Positions 1 to 10,560 of a stretch of 64,000 nt of DNA are shown one piece after another. Below the pieces are notes generated by a model. The model ran no database searches. It was given only the letters and a program-made list of their open reading frames with translations, and was not told the DNA's origin. Location: positions 17,856,001 through 17,920,000 of the forward strand of contig JBHGNT010000016.1 in assembly GCA_043228905.1 (NCBI GenBank), in the 5' to 3' direction. The translations under genes were made by a program, and so were the position numbers. Every line of letters begins with the position of its first letter. The stretch's first letter is position 1. Source of the stretch: Azolla caroliniana (lineage: Eukaryota; Polypodiophyta).

Positions 1-407
1 TCATTTGCGATGGAGAGAAAACGGGGTTTTGACACCGTACCCACGTTTACTTCTTCCAAGGCGGAGGCGGTTACTTGTTGTGAAATTTCCATTTCCCTCT
101 AGAATGTTGCGCGTGCTCTGCTTAGTTCCAAGATTGACTCCAGGTTTGGTTCGTAAGTTTCGTTGTGGAGAGTAGTGGCCGTGGCATATTCTGTTGTGGT
201 TGCGATGACGTCAATTTTGAACAACGGAATAATCCGAGGGTGCTCGTCTAGGTATGCCTCTAATTCTGCATCATCCACCCTGACCAACATATTTATATCT
301 TCCGCGTACAATGGTGTTATACCCTTGGATTGTGTCGCAAACCTTGGTGCGTCCGTGTCAGAAACTGATACACTTGTGTTGCCAGCTCTGCTTGATATTC
401 GTTGCAC
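1..407 (-). pseudogene. protease-RT linker of gypsy A, partial
   Basis: After a frameshift from the protease, an acidic segment (DINMLVRVDDAELEAYLDEH) is followed, past a stop near 99, by an ALEEVNVGTVSKPRFLSIA-like stretch. This matches the region just upstream of RT in Tat-type elements. It runs off the left window edge. Confidence 0.55.
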
Positions 408-909
408 GAAGCCACGGTCTGCCCAACAGCATAGGGTATGCCCCTGGGGCGTCTAGGGCGAGGACTACCGCCGAGATGTCGAAGCGATATCCTCCCACAA
501 TAATGTCGACCTTGCGTATCAACCCCAATGGTCGTACTGAGCGGGTATCTGCCATACGGAGCCAGAACGGGCAAGCCTCCCATTCTGAAATACCTAACTG
601 CTCGCATGTTTTCGCACTAATTACATTAACGCCCGAGCCGCCATCGATTACGCATCCTGGGATTTCCTGACCGTGTAATATCAATGTAATCGTCGGGTTG
701 TGGTGATCCACTACAGACGGTCCGTCGCTAATGTCCGTGAGATTCGTAGCGACCCTCACCCCGGGTATGCCTGTCACCCGTTCCTCCATGGTCTGGCGGA
801 AGCGTGGGACTAGTTGCAGCAACTTCTCCATGGTTAATGTTATCTCGCAGCCCGCCAGTGCTTGCCAAATGGGGTCTGGGGCCGGTCCTTCGTCCTCCAC
901 TAGCCCCAT
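358..909 (-). pseudogene. retroviral-type aspartic protease of gypsy A
   Basis: Aspartic protease domain of a gypsy polyprotein, which would cut the gag-pol precursor. The active-site loop reads CVIDGGSGVNVIS, with Asp-Gly-Gly in place of the usual Asp-Ser/Thr-Gly; the flap and C-terminal region include YPMLLGRPWLR. It is in the same frame as gag, separated from it by stops, and the frame breaks just after LGRPWLRATNIKQSW (about 400). DGGSG variants do occur in plant gypsy proteases, so the loop alone does not prove inactivity; the stops do. Confidence 0.75.
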
Positions 910-1293
910 TATTTTCGCGGACTCCTTCTACATGCGTTCCGTATTTGTCACGTTTGCTTTTTCAACCCATGCCTGGGCTTGTCGTCGTATCTCATCTTGC
1001 GCGGCCCAATCAACCGTTTTCGTTTGCTGGCGTGTCGTGACTTGCTGCACTTCCACCATAATCGTATTGACGACGGGCCCCTTGCCCTTGCGTACTGGGG
1101 ATTGCGTGGCATAATGTCCGGGCTGCTGACAAACAAAACAATGGATGCTCGATTCGCCCTTCTCGGTGCTTGGTGGTGCGTGCCTGACTTGCTCCTCACG
1201 GTCTGGCCTTGTTTGTCGGAGCGTATGCAGTGGTTGCTGTTGGCCCCGGCGTGGTTCTTGGTGCCGCTCTTCATCCGTGCTTTCATCATATCG

Positions 1294-2541
1294 CTAGTGG
1301 TCCCGATATTGTCGCTGCTTTCCACGAGATCCATTGAAGTTGCCACGTTTGTTTGTCGGCCAATGATTCTCATAGCGTCGGCCCCCTTTAGCATATCGAG
1401 GGGGACCATGGTAGTCCTCATCCTCTGGCTCGTCTTCCTCGGAATCGTTGTGATTCCGGTGATTCCGGTAGTGTTGGTCATCATGTGGGTTGCGATCCAT
1501 ATACCGTGGTCGTTCTTCTTGCCTCCTTTGTTCAGGACAACGTGGGGGACGTTGTGTGTCCATGTTGCGTACTGTGGGAGTGGCTTTGTTCCGCATATTG
1601 TATTCGCATTGTCTGACTATGTGAGCCTTCAAGTGACAGATTGGGCAGTTGATTCGCATGTTGCACTCCATTGCGGAATGCCCCGAGTTTAAGAAAATCG
1701 TGCACTGGATTACTTGATGAAACTGTCGTTCCTCGTCCTGAGGTAATGCTTGTCGTAATGAGGACATAGAAAACCTTTCCTTTTCGTCGTCCAGCTCAGG
1801 TTGTAACGCTCGTTCGATGACCATGTCCGTTGTCTCCCCTTTCACGCTATTGTTGTTGAGCGTTGGCCGTATGGTTCGACGTAATGCCGCCAGAAATGTC
1901 TCCCAAGCCTCGTCCTCTGTGGGGCCCCGTTCTAGTTTCCGCCGTAAATTTTGGAAACGTAAGCTGAAGTCTGCGATCGTCTCGGTCGACAGCTGCTTAA
2001 TTGTGTAGAACTATCGGAGGATTTCGCGTTGTGGAACCCTCCGATGGAAGAACCTCAAAAAGGCGGACTAGAGCTGGTCAAAGGTTGTGATTGCTGGCAG
2101 ATCCATCTGTGAATGCCAAAACGCCGCTCGCCCATCCAATGTTAACCCGAACTCCATCATTTTGGATTGATGCGCTACTGCCTCAGAAAGGCTCTGCACC
2201 ATGTGGTTTTCATTCCAGACATTGAGGAACAAGCGAATGTGAGTTGCAGCGTCGGTTTCACCGTTAAAGCGGGGATAGGCAAAGGCCATGTTGGGGGCTA
2301 CGGCGGGCCTGGGAAGACCACAGTGCTGTTGTGGTGAGCGTGATCCCCGCGTATCGTTGAGGTATTTGGAGAGCGGGAAATCACCTTTGTGATCACGACA
2401 AGTAGTGTTGAGGTCGCTGAGGCGAGGCTTCTGTCGTGCGCGTTCCTCTGCCTGGCGTGTGATGGACCTTGTGATTGGCCGTTCTGGTCGTGTTGGTTCT
2501 CTGGGGCGTCTACGGCTAAACATCCATTCGTCGTTGTTCAT
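1294..2541 (-). pseudogene. gag polyprotein of gypsy A, broken
   Basis: Nucleocapsid-like gag protein that would assemble the retrotransposon particle. The likely start is the ATG at 2541, just after the primer site. An Arg/Pro-rich N-terminus leads into a retrotransposon gag domain (motifs FNGETDAATHIRLFLNVW and LTLDGRAAFWHSQMDLP). A zinc knuckle follows (CPICHLKAHIVRQC, CX2CX4HX4C) and then a basic, acidic-patched tail. The frame is constant but contains stops near 2068 and 2010 and again at 1294, so no full product can be made. The tail runs toward the protease in the same frame. Confidence 0.8.
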
Positions 2542-2560
2542 CTGTGAGAAGACACAACTC

Positions 2561-2577
2561 ACCAAGCGTGCCAAAAG
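2561..2577 (-). other. primer-binding site of gypsy A
   Basis: Directly inside the LTR, read on the minus strand, is CTTTTGGCACGCTTGGT. This resembles the TTTGGCACGC primer site common in plant Tat-group gypsy elements. It fixes the LTR boundary and the element's orientation. The priming tRNA is not assigned. Confidence 0.6.
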
Positions 2578-3025
2578 TGTTACTGACTAGGAACACGGTC
2601 TACGGTCAGTCCTTCGACCTAGACCTCCAAGTGACTGTGTGACAACGAATGGTAGCGTTTGTGCGTAATCCTTAGTGGGATATTCCCTGTAACCTAGCAG
2701 CGTATAAGGGAGACGACTACAACCGAGCTCCTTTGACAGTGGGCTAACACACACACCGTTACTTACTCCTACGCTCTCAGGTGTTAAGACACACAGTAGA
2801 TTAGCCGTAGCTACACACAGATATAAGAGAAGATAGAATTCTATTACGATACACCTCTTGTATTCAAAATTACACGCTCCCTCTATCAGAGGTTTTCTGC
2901 CCTTTATATGCGTAGGGTCTTTTAGCTGTTCACGCTTCCCGCGTGAACCGTTACATGCGTTACAATATTATACTATTCCGTATTCCTGCACTCTTGTCCG
3001 TCGGTTACTATTCCGGCGGACAACA
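2578..3025 (-). repeat. 5' LTR of gypsy A
   Basis: The segment starts TGTT and ends AACA on the plus strand, the canonical TG...CA form with a 4-bp inverted end. The left edge is set by the adjoining primer site and the right edge by the switch to gypsy B homology at 3026. Length is 448 bp. The partner LTR is outside the window, so age cannot be judged. Confidence 0.75.
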
Positions 3026-4229
3026 GGCTCGCCGGGACGCGGTGCTAGATACGAACACCGTGAGATCTGCCTTCCCTTGTTGCTTCCCCGGACGATATGT
3101 AATTTTGAAGTCGAAACGAGTGAGGAAATGGGCCCAACGAGCTTGACGTCGTTTTAAGACACAAGCTTTTTGAAAGTAGGCAAGGTTTTTGTGATCACTG
3201 AATACGATGAGCTGATGAGAAGACCCCTCTAGAAAATGCCTCCATTGCGTAAAAGAGTCCATTGTTGCTAATAGATCCTTATCAGGAATTTCATACTTGA
3301 TTTCCGCGGCGTCAAACTTGCGTGAATGGAAAGCCACAAGATGTAGCTTTTCATCATCACCTTGTTGGCGAAATCCGACACGTCTGCTTCAATGATGAAT
3401 GGTTTTTCTGGATCAACATGAGCTAAAATAGGAGTTGATGTAAATTCCTTCTTAAGACTCTCAAAAACAATTTCCACTTCTTCAGACCAAACGAACGATT
3501 TTCCCTTCCTGGTAAGTTATGTGAGAGGAAGAACGAGCTTTGAGTAATCCCATATGAACTTGCGGTAAAAATTGGCAAAGCCTAAAAAGCATTGCACATC
3601 TCGCAACGAACGCGGAGTCTGCCACTCTACAACCGTTTTGACCTTTGCTGGATCCATGGAGATGCCTTCCGCGGAGATGACATAACCCAGAAATTCTACT
3701 TGGTTGCACCCGAAACTACATTTTTCTAGTTTTGCATAAAGACCATGTTCTCAAAGTCGTTTTAGTACTAACAGTACATGAGAATCATGCTCTTCTTGGG
3801 TCTTCGAATAAACCAGTAGACCATCCAAATAGATGATCAAAAAATCATCCAAGTGATATCGAAATATATCATTTGCCATGTGCTGGAAGACTGTTGATGC
3901 ATTAGTGAGGCCGAACGGCATGACCGCATACTCGAAGTGCCCATATCTTGACGAAGAAAATGGGTGTGCCGGGTGGAGATTTCAAATGTCGAATGAAACC
4001 ATTTGTCAAATTCTCCTCTATATAGGCTCGAAGGACTTCTAGCTCTGTTGGTGAAAAATTGTAGATCGGTCCCCATGGTGGCTCTTTTCCCGGTTGTAAA
4101 TCGATGGGGCAATCATATGGTCGATGGTGAGGAAGCATATTAGCTCGTACTTTATCGAACACATTGGCATAATAACGATACTTCTCTGGAAGTTGAACGG
4201 TGGACTCCTCTTTATTGATACTGGAGGGT
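3026..4229 (-). pseudogene. RT and RNase H, gypsy B copy 1, deleted and frameshifted
   Basis: The RT start (YDCPIDLQPGKEPPWGPIY) runs to PIFFVK and then jumps past the fingers/palm segment that copy 2 still has (KKDGSLRLVVDY onward). It resumes with the sequence downstream of that segment, at about 3930. The connection and RNase H regions follow ([35 protein letters not shown]), with several frameshifts. The final match is to the post-RNase H tail at 3026-3080. It is non-functional. Confidence 0.8.
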
Positions 4230-4748
4230 TTATTGATATTGCGAAGAGAAGCATTTCTTCCTTGCGTCCTTCCTCACGCAACTGATGGAGCAAAATGGTT
4301 GCAATCTTATGAGTAGATCCCGGGTTTGTTGACACCGTATTTCTCTTGTTCTCCAATCTATGGCTGGGTTATGTAATTCAAACCATGGTAATCCCAAAAC
4401 AATGGGATGTTTTAGGATACTAATTATATTAAATGATATTACCCACGCGAAGTTATCTAGGACAATATTAACGGGTTCTAACTCTTCTATAATATTCCCG
4501 GAAGCAATGGGACGACCATCAATGACTACTACAAAGGCTGGACATGGGAGTTTCTTTAGGGATATCTGATGAGCTTGGGCAAAATTCCTATCCATGAAGC
4601 AAGAGTTGGCTCTGGAATTAAAGAGTGCTAAGACATGTACTAGAGGAGTATTTTTAGTACTAACCATTACTTGGGCTAAGAACACATTGCAAACTTGCTT
4701 AGAGGAAATGGAACCACTAATGGGCTGCACAGATCTAGGGTTGTCCAA
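4230..4748 (-). pseudogene. aspartic protease region, gypsy B copy 1
   Basis: Aligns with residues 1-160 of the open frame at 11287 in copy 2. The active-site loop here reads LFNSRANSCFMD, while copy 2 has LLDSGVNSCFMD, so the catalytic Asp and Gly are lost in this copy. The IVLGLPWF motif is kept. A frameshift follows near 4330. Confidence 0.75.
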
Positions 4749-4908
4749 CCAAACGGCTCCTATTTTGGCTGGACTTAATCGTTTAATTCTTCTTTTAGTC
4801 TACTAAGGATTTCAAATTTGTTTGAATGGCTTGGGCTATTAGGACTATGAGACACACCTAGAGGAATAGACTCGGGTTTAGTACTATTAGTACTAGCGGT
4901 TATTTGAT

Positions 4909-5469
4909 TTACCTGCTTTTTCGGCCGATGGGGCCAGTTCTTCGGATTTTGTTGATTGTTGTTCTAACACTGTCGGTATCTCCAAAACAGGCTTTAAACT
5001 CGGTAATAAACTCTTCGAAATTATTTAACAAGGGAGAGCTTTTTTCTAATAGGGGGGCGAACCATGCCAAAGCTGTGCCACTAAGTAGAGTACCTACTAG
5101 TCCCACTCGTGATGCATCGGTGGGATATCGAGAAGAAAGCATTTGAATGACTAATCGTACCTGATTAAGGAATCCTCTAAACTGCGATCGCGTTCCATCG
5201 AATTTCATGGGAAGGCCGATCTTGGGTTCTTTATGAATCCCTTGCGTACTGGGTCCTTGTTATTGCATCGCTACTAAGGTTGCTTCGAGTTGTTGCACGC
5301 GTACCACTAGTTCCCCATGTTGTTGTTGCATCTACTGCATTTCTAAGGAGATTTGTTGAAGATCCTCCAACAACCATTGATTTTCTTGTTCCAAAGCAAG
5401 GAACTTCTCTTTCAAGCATTGTAGCTCTGAGAAAACTGATTGATATTCTTGAGCGTTAATAGTGGCCAT
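4909..5469 (-). pseudogene. gag N-terminal part, gypsy B copy 1
   Basis: The likely start is the ATG at 5469 (MATINAQEYQSVFSEL). A Glu/Leu/Gln-rich stretch likely to form a coiled coil comes next, interrupted by two stops. The gag domain then begins (MKFDGTRSQFRGFLNQVRL, SGTALAWFAPLLE). The text jumps from INKIRR directly to the gag-protease spacer, so the C-terminal half with the zinc knuckle is deleted. Copy 2 has the reverse pattern: the N-terminus is lost and the zinc knuckle kept. Confidence 0.75.
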
Positions 5470-5565
5470 AGTATGAGAGAAAAGAGGAATAAGAGATTAA
5501 TATGAAGGGAGGGAGAAGGAAGAAGATAAAGGAAGAGAAGGAAGGAGAGGGAAATCGGTTCAAAT

Positions 5566-5926
5566 TGTCAGGAGCAGTACTAAGACAGAGAAGTACTATC
5601 AGGAAAAGTACTAAAACAGAGAAGGAATTAGTACTAAAAGATGAGGATTAGTACTAAGGGAGGTGTAGAACTCTCGAGAGAAGGAAAGAGTAAGTGAGTG
5701 AGAGAGAGAGAGAGAATGAGGATAACAAAAGATATATATTATTTTAAGGGAATATACAATAGTAGTTAGGAGGCTTAAGAATGGCGTTGAACCAATTTGG
5801 TTCGAAATAATGCCTTGTGCCTTCTTTTACAGTGTTCTCAAGAGTACTCCTGAAGTTTCTAGAATGTTCCAGAGAAATTTGGAATATACATCAATTTTCT
5901 ATAGTAAAACTTAAATGAAAGTAATA
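5566..5926 (-). repeat. truncated 5' LTR of gypsy B copy 1
   Basis: Matches the LTR of copy 2 (9972-10405) from its TGTCA end at 5566 up to about 5926. The outermost ~75 bases of the full LTR, including most of the tRNA-like part, are missing. It contains a GA/CT-rich stretch (5700-5714) and the conserved block around TCTAGAATGTTCCAGAG. Confidence 0.75.
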
Positions 5927-6014
5927 CATTGATGGAGCCTAATGCGTCGCAGATCTCCTTTACCTTTGTGGTGTAGTCGGTCACCGACATGTCCCTTAGA
6001 ACGAACATAAGGTT
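5927..6014 (-). pseudogene. copia gag fragment
   Basis: A short minus-strand stretch encodes SVTDYTTKVKEICDALGSI, typical of the copia UBN2-type gag domain. It is cut on the left by the truncated gypsy B LTR, and upstream it passes into copia leader/LTR-like sequence. Confidence 0.6.
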
Positions 6015-6099
6015 TAATGGAAGGTTTAGAACGAAAGAAAACACTGAGTACTCGGGAGAGAAAAAGAGAGCAAAAAATAGAGAAACATGATTCAAACAA

Positions 6100-6525
6100 T
6101 ACAATACGCTTTGTACATAGGATGTGCTCAGAGAGCACTTTTATACAAGTCCATACGAACTGACAGTAACGTACTGACTCGTACTTCAATGCTCATTAAT
6201 GAGCCCCTACACTAACTCCCAAAATATATTTCTCCGTGGAATATCTATTCAACGACCTCCCGATTTACGCACTGATACGACCTTTAATTGCGCCCTAATT
6301 GCGCACCCCAAACTATAGAATATGCTCTATATATAGGATGTGCTCAAGGAGCACTTTTATACAAGTACATATGAATTGACAGTAAAGTATTGACTCGTAC
6401 TTCAATGCTCATTAATGAGCCCCTACACTAACTCCCAAAATATATTTCTTCGTGGAATATCTATCCAACGGCCTCCCAATTTACGCACTGATACGACCTT
6501 TAATTGCGCACCCAATGTTCAGCTT
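6100..6525 (-). repeat. tandem duplication of copia LTR-like sequence
   Basis: Two direct copies with a 216-base period (GATGTGCTCA at 6121 and 6337) share the block from GGATGTGCTCA through TTAATTGCGC. Related sequence also lies in the 3' LTR region at 8440-8560, linking this debris to the copia element at 8285-9971. Each copy contains the 14-bp palindrome GCTCATTAATGAGC. Confidence 0.7.
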
Positions 6526-6578
6526 GTATCAATATCGCATCATAATTCAAACGTAGGTGATAATAATAGTACAACCAT

Positions 6579-6651
6579 CGCTATCTATGGGAATCGAACC
6601 CACGACCACGTGGTTAAAAGCCACGCGCTCTACCGACTGAGCTAAGACAGC
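6579..6651 (-). tRNA. tRNA-Lys (UUU)
   Basis: On the minus strand, 73 bases fold as a complete tRNA. The acceptor GCTGTCT pairs with AGATAGC (one G-U). The D arm is GCTC/GAGC, the anticodon arm CGTGG/CCACG has loop CTTTTAA (anticodon TTT), and the T arm is GTGGG/CCCAT (last pair G-T) with loop TTCGATT. A and B boxes are intact. No run of four or more T follows the 3' end, and it is the best preserved of several copies in the same repeat, so it may be a dispersed copy rather than a used gene. Confidence 0.75.
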
Positions 6652-6821
6652 TCCACGAAAATCTCTTTGTTAGCTTAATTTACTCATTGTATTGAAACAA
6701 AGCTAATACAACAAGAGTCCCCTCCACATAAATCTTGTGGTTATGTCAACACATTTAGAGTATTGAAACTAAGCTTATAACATCATAACTCAAATATATG
6801 TCATAATAATATAGGAGCATT

Positions 6822-6894
6822 CTCCGCCTGTAGGAATGAGATCCATGACCACGTGGTTAAAAGCCTTGCATTCTACCGAATGAGCTAACATGGC
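6822..6894 (-). pseudogene. tRNA-Lys pseudogene
   Basis: Degenerate copy of the tRNA-Lys at 6579-6651. The anticodon region GGCTTTTAACC is kept, but the D, T and acceptor stems are mismatched. Confidence 0.65.
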
Positions 6895-7521
6895 TTCACA
6901 TAAGTTTGGTTGATAGGTCGACACCCTAAGATTATTGAAACTAAGCTAATAACACAATGTTGATGGGTGGGGGGTAAAGCCAAGAATAGTTTCACCCCCC
7001 TCCCAAGGGGTTGGGCGTGAGCAAGAGAAGAGATAGAGAACGAAAGAGAGACACAAAGCAAGTGAGAGAGGAACTTCTACTATTATCATTCATGCCCGGC
7101 CCTCATGGGTGCGGTTATATAGGTTCATGAGGGTTACAATTCAAGAAAATACAAGGAGATATATAGGGTAGTTACATACCCTTCTAACAAGTTACACCCA
7201 CTTTACAACACTCTTCCAATTTGGCACACATGCACACAAATGTGCATGTGTTTACACATATCAATATACTTATTCTCAATTTTGTGCACACTTGCAACAA
7301 TACTTTTAACACAACGAACTTATATTTAACCATCCACGTACCCTCACACTTATGCACACATTTACATATGATCCCACATATAACGCATAACAACATCCGC
7401 TATCGGTGCAATGGCTTTATGTACTTTTGCCCTGACCAATGCTCAATCTTTTGTGTTATGAAACCCTTATATCTATATCCCATAGTAGTTCAAAGAAAGG
7501 TGATCATAATATAACAACCAT

Positions 7522-7594
7522 CATCGTTTATGGGAATCGAACCCACAACCACATGGTTAAAAGCCACGCGCTCTACCAACTAAGCTAAGACAAC
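7522..7594 (-). pseudogene. tRNA-Lys pseudogene
   Basis: Anticodon and T arms are kept (CTTTTAA; GTGGGTTCGATTCCCAT). The acceptor strands GTTGTCT and AAACGAT no longer pair properly. Confidence 0.65.
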
Positions 7595-8175
7595 TCCACA
7601 CAAATCTCATGGTTAGCATGAAATCATCACACTACGAAAATTATCTTAATAACATAACAACTGCTATGGGTTCTTCATTTTTAGGTCGACACACTAACAT
7701 TAGTGAAACTCAACAAAAAACACACCAAAAACATCTGCTATTGGTGCGACAACTTTGTTTACACATTTGCTCTAGCCAATACTGCACGTTTTAAAATATC
7801 AACTGCCTATATCAATATCACATCCTAATTCAAACATATATGATAATAATGCAACAATCATCACCATCTGTGGGAATCAAACCTACGACCATGTGTTTAC
7901 ACATATCAATATAATCATTCTCACTTTTCTGCACACTTGCAACAATACTTTTAACACAACGACCTTACATTTAACCATCCACGTACCCTCACACTTATGC
8001 ACTCATTCACATATGATCCTACATATTACACACAACAACAACATCCACCATCGGTGCGATGGCTTTGTTTTAAATTACTTTTGTTGTAGCCAATGCTCAA
8101 TCTTCTGTGTCATGACACCCCTATATCTATATCCCATTGTAGTTCAAACAAATGTGATAATAATACAACAATCAT

Positions 8176-8248
8176 CACTGTCTATGGGAATCGAACCCAC
8201 GACCACATGGTTAAAAGCCACGCGCTCTATCGACTGAGCTAAGACGGC
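8176..8248 (-). tRNA. tRNA-Lys (UUU), possibly defective
   Basis: A 73-base cloverleaf with GCCGTCT facing AGACAGT: one C-A mismatch and a terminal G-U. D arm, anticodon arm (CGTGG/CCATG, one wobble), CTTTTAA loop and T arm are good. It sits in a duplicated repeat with the 7522 copy. Function is uncertain. Confidence 0.55.
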
Positions 8249-8284
8249 TCCACGCAAATCTTATTGTTAGCATGAAACCGCCAT

Positions 8285-8726
8285 GTAAAAGTTAGCATGC
8301 GGAAGCTTGACAAAATTGATTTAGCCGGGCAGCAACAGAGAATAGAAAACACAAGTTCAATGGAAGCTTGAGAAAATACACGGGAGGGACAGAGAGAGAG
8401 CAGAACATAAAAATCTATTCTAAAATAATAATCCTCTGTGTCCATAGAATGTGCTCAGACAACACTTTTATACAACTCCATAAAGGACTAACAGAAGTAC
8501 TGACAGGTACTTCAATGCTCATACGAGTGACTGTCACGAACTCCCAAAACTATGCCTACGTACTAGGTTGGATCCGGTAGGCCTCTAATGGCCTACCGGT
8601 TTCAATCCAATCTGGCTCCTGGTTCCGGATATCATTCGGACACCGATCCGGTTCTCCGTTCTGGATATCGATCCGGATCTGGCTTATTCACCCAATCCGG
8701 ATCCGGTTGAGCTTGCTCGCTCAACA
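8285..8726 (-). repeat. 3' LTR of copia C (left edge approximate)
   Basis: The inner edge at 8726 (TGTTGAGC on the minus strand) follows the purine tract GAGGGGGAG. It is rich in GGATCCGG-like words (8565-8705). The 8440-8560 part matches the duplicated sequence at 6100-6525. The outer edge is uncertain by tens of bases. Confidence 0.55.
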
Positions 8727-9971
8727 CTCCCCCTCAAGCTCAACTTGAGTCGGATCGTGGTGTCAGTTTCTGTGGTAGCCAGTTCTTCCGTCTGACTCCT
8801 TCTGGCGTCCACCCGCCTTGTTCGCACTCCTCGTCTGGTCCGGTTTTGCTTCCCACGACCCGTCTGGTTCTGCGCACCTCGGAGATGTTGAATGCCGAGC
8901 ATCTCCGAAAAATGCTGCAACTTGTCCAAACCGAGCGACTTGGTGAAGATGTTGGCAACTTGCCGATCCGTGTGAACATACCGAAGATCAACTTCACCGC
9001 TCAGGACCTGCTCACGAACAAAGTGATAATGCACTTCTATGTGCTTTGTCTAAGCATGGAATACAGGGTTCTTAGCGAGTTGTATGTTGCTTACGTTGTC
9101 ACAATAAATTAGGATCGGGGTCGGCACCTCGATCCGGAGGTCTCGCAATAGTCGCCGATGCCAGATGGCTTCATAGGTGGCAATGGTAGCGCCCCGGTAC
9201 TCAGCCTCAGTGCTCGACTAAGCCACTGTTGGCTGCTTTTTGCTGCTCCATGCAACAACCGTGCTACCAAGAGAAAACATGTAACCGGAGGTGGATTGGC
9301 GATCCGATGCATCACTGGCCCAGTCAGCATCGGTATATTCGACCAACTTCCTAGCTATACCATGTCTGTATAATAGTCCCCGGTCCTTCGTGCCAATCAT
9401 ATATCGCAATAATCAATGCACGCATTGAAGGTGCTCCACGGTCGCCTTCTGCATTAAATGGTTGATCACCCCGATTGGATAATTGATGTCGGGTCGGGTG
9501 ATCGTCAAGTATATAAGGCTTCCGACAATTTGTCAAAACCGTTTCTCATTGCAGGCCAGGCCAGAGTCGGGACGTAGCTTCAGGTTCCGGTCCAAGGGTA
9601 TGGAGATCGGTTGACATTCTGTCATGCCGAACTTGTACAACATATTCAACACATAATGTCTTTGTGAGAGCAATATGCCATCGGAGGTCCGGATCACCTC
9701 GATCCCAAGAAAATAATGAAGGTCCTCCAGGTCCTTCATTTCAAATGCGTCCGACAACTGGGACTTCACTTTGCCGATTTCATCCAATCCGGGTCCGGTG
9801 ATGACTAAATCATCAACATATAGCTGGATACAAACTGGAGCGTCCGGATGAACTCTGACGAGTCGGACTTTGAGGCCGTAAACCCCATCTTTCGCAACCG
9901 ATGCGTGATCTTCACATTCCAAGCTCGGGGGCTTGCTTCAAACCGTAAAGTGACTTCTTGAGTCGGCATAC
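8727..9971 (-). pseudogene. copia C pol: RT end and RNase H
   Basis: The RT part carries CIQLYVDDLVITG with the YVDD catalytic motif and FEMKDLEDLHYFLGIEV (9533-9922). RNase H begins with LVEYTDADWASDASDRQST and ends with HYHFVREQV and a QVANIFTKSLG tail (8684-9034). An in-frame TAG replaces the residue after QPTVA, just before SSTEAEY. Further breaks occur near 9410-9540 and around 9925. It is inactive. Confidence 0.85.
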
Positions 9972-10405
9972 TGTCATGATATGGCAAGACTCAAACCCAT
10001 GACCTTAGGTTACATAGGTCGAGCTCTTGACCATTATACCATCTATTGTAATACGTAGGATATTATTTTCATTTAAGTTTTATTATAGAAAATTGATGTA
10101 TATTCCAGATTTCTCTGGAACATTCTAGAAACTTCAAGAGTACTCCTAAGAATACTATAAAAGGAGGCACAAGGTATTATTTCGAACGAAATCGGCTCAA
10201 TGCCAGTCTTAAGCCTCCTAGCTACTATTCTATACTCTCTTCACATAATATATATCTTTTATCATCATTCTCTCACCCTTTCTCTTTCTCTCTCTCTCTC
10301 TCTCTCGCTCACTCTTTCCTTCTCTCGAGAGTTCTACACCTCTCTCAGTACTAATCCTCATTTTTTAGTACTAATTCCTTCTCTGTCTTAGTACTGATCA
10401 TGACA
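9972..10405 (+). repeat. 5' LTR of gypsy B copy 2
   Basis: Starts TGTCATGA and ends TCATGACA, an 8-bp inverted terminus. It contains a tRNA-like antisense segment near the start, a TATAAAA box (10155-10161) and a CT-rich tract (about 10280-10306). Many differences from the 3' LTR indicate an old insertion. Confidence 0.85.
10155..10161 (+). promoter_or_regulatory. TATA box in gypsy B LTR
   Basis: TATAAAA lies about 250 bases upstream of the LTR end, in ACTATAAAAGGAGGCACAAGG; the same position in the 3' LTR and copy 1 is similar. It is the likely U3/R promoter of the family. Confidence 0.5.
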
Positions 10406-10560
10406 GTTTGAACCAATTTTGGTCCTCCTTCCATCTCCTCCTTTCCTCCTCTTCCTTTTATCTTCTTACATATCCCCTTTTTCCAGTCTTCTTTTCGGTT
10501 TCCCTCATCTTCTTACCCCTTTCTTCCCTTCATACTAATCCTCTTATTCTCCCTAGTAAA

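Larger units (their letters stand above)
1..3025 (-). mobile_element. Ty3/gypsy element A (Tat-like), 5' part, cut by window edge
   Basis: A minus-strand LTR retrotransposon whose 5' LTR (2578-3025), primer-binding site, gag and protease lie in the window; reverse transcriptase and integrase would lie left of base 1. Gag and protease are in one frame, broken by a few stops. The text after the protease (about 1-407) has the short acidic linker that precedes RT in Tat/Ogre-type elements. The right LTR edge abuts, at 3025/3026, RNase H-region sequence of gypsy family B, so A appears to have inserted into B. The other A/B junction is outside the window. Confidence 0.85.
3026..5926 (-). mobile_element. 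Ty3/gypsy family B, copy 1 (decayed, truncated)
   Basis: A minus-strand gypsy copy reading, from right to left: partial LTR, gag N-terminus, protease, RT (internally deleted) and RNase H. It stops abruptly at 3026, where element A begins. The other copy of this family lies on the plus strand at 9972-15176, and the two align through most of their length. On the right, the LTR is cut at about 5926 and joined to a copia gag fragment. Confidence 0.85.
7246..8252 (-). repeat. direct repeats carrying tRNA-Lys copies
   Basis: A block starting GTGTTTACACATATCAATAT and ending in the tRNA-Lys copy occurs at about 7246-7600 and again at 7892-8252. The second copy starts inside a truncated tRNA-Lys at about 7860-7892. 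Together with 6540-6660 and 6800-6900, this gives five tRNA-Lys-containing units, all on the same strand. No protein is seen. Confidence 0.7.
8285..9971 (-). mobile_element. Ty1/copia element C, 3' half only
   Basis: Minus-strand copia remnant with RT, RNase H, a polypurine tract and a 3' LTR. It is cut at 9971, where gypsy B copy 2 starts; the missing half is not found on the far side of that element. The 3' LTR begins TGTTGAGC at 8726 (minus strand) just after the purine tract. Its distal end is only approximate. Confidence 0.8.

Noticed and set aside
358-909. DGGSG protease loop in gypsy A as a novel active site
   Set aside because: Similar DGG loops are known in plant gypsy proteases, so it is not unusual enough by itself.
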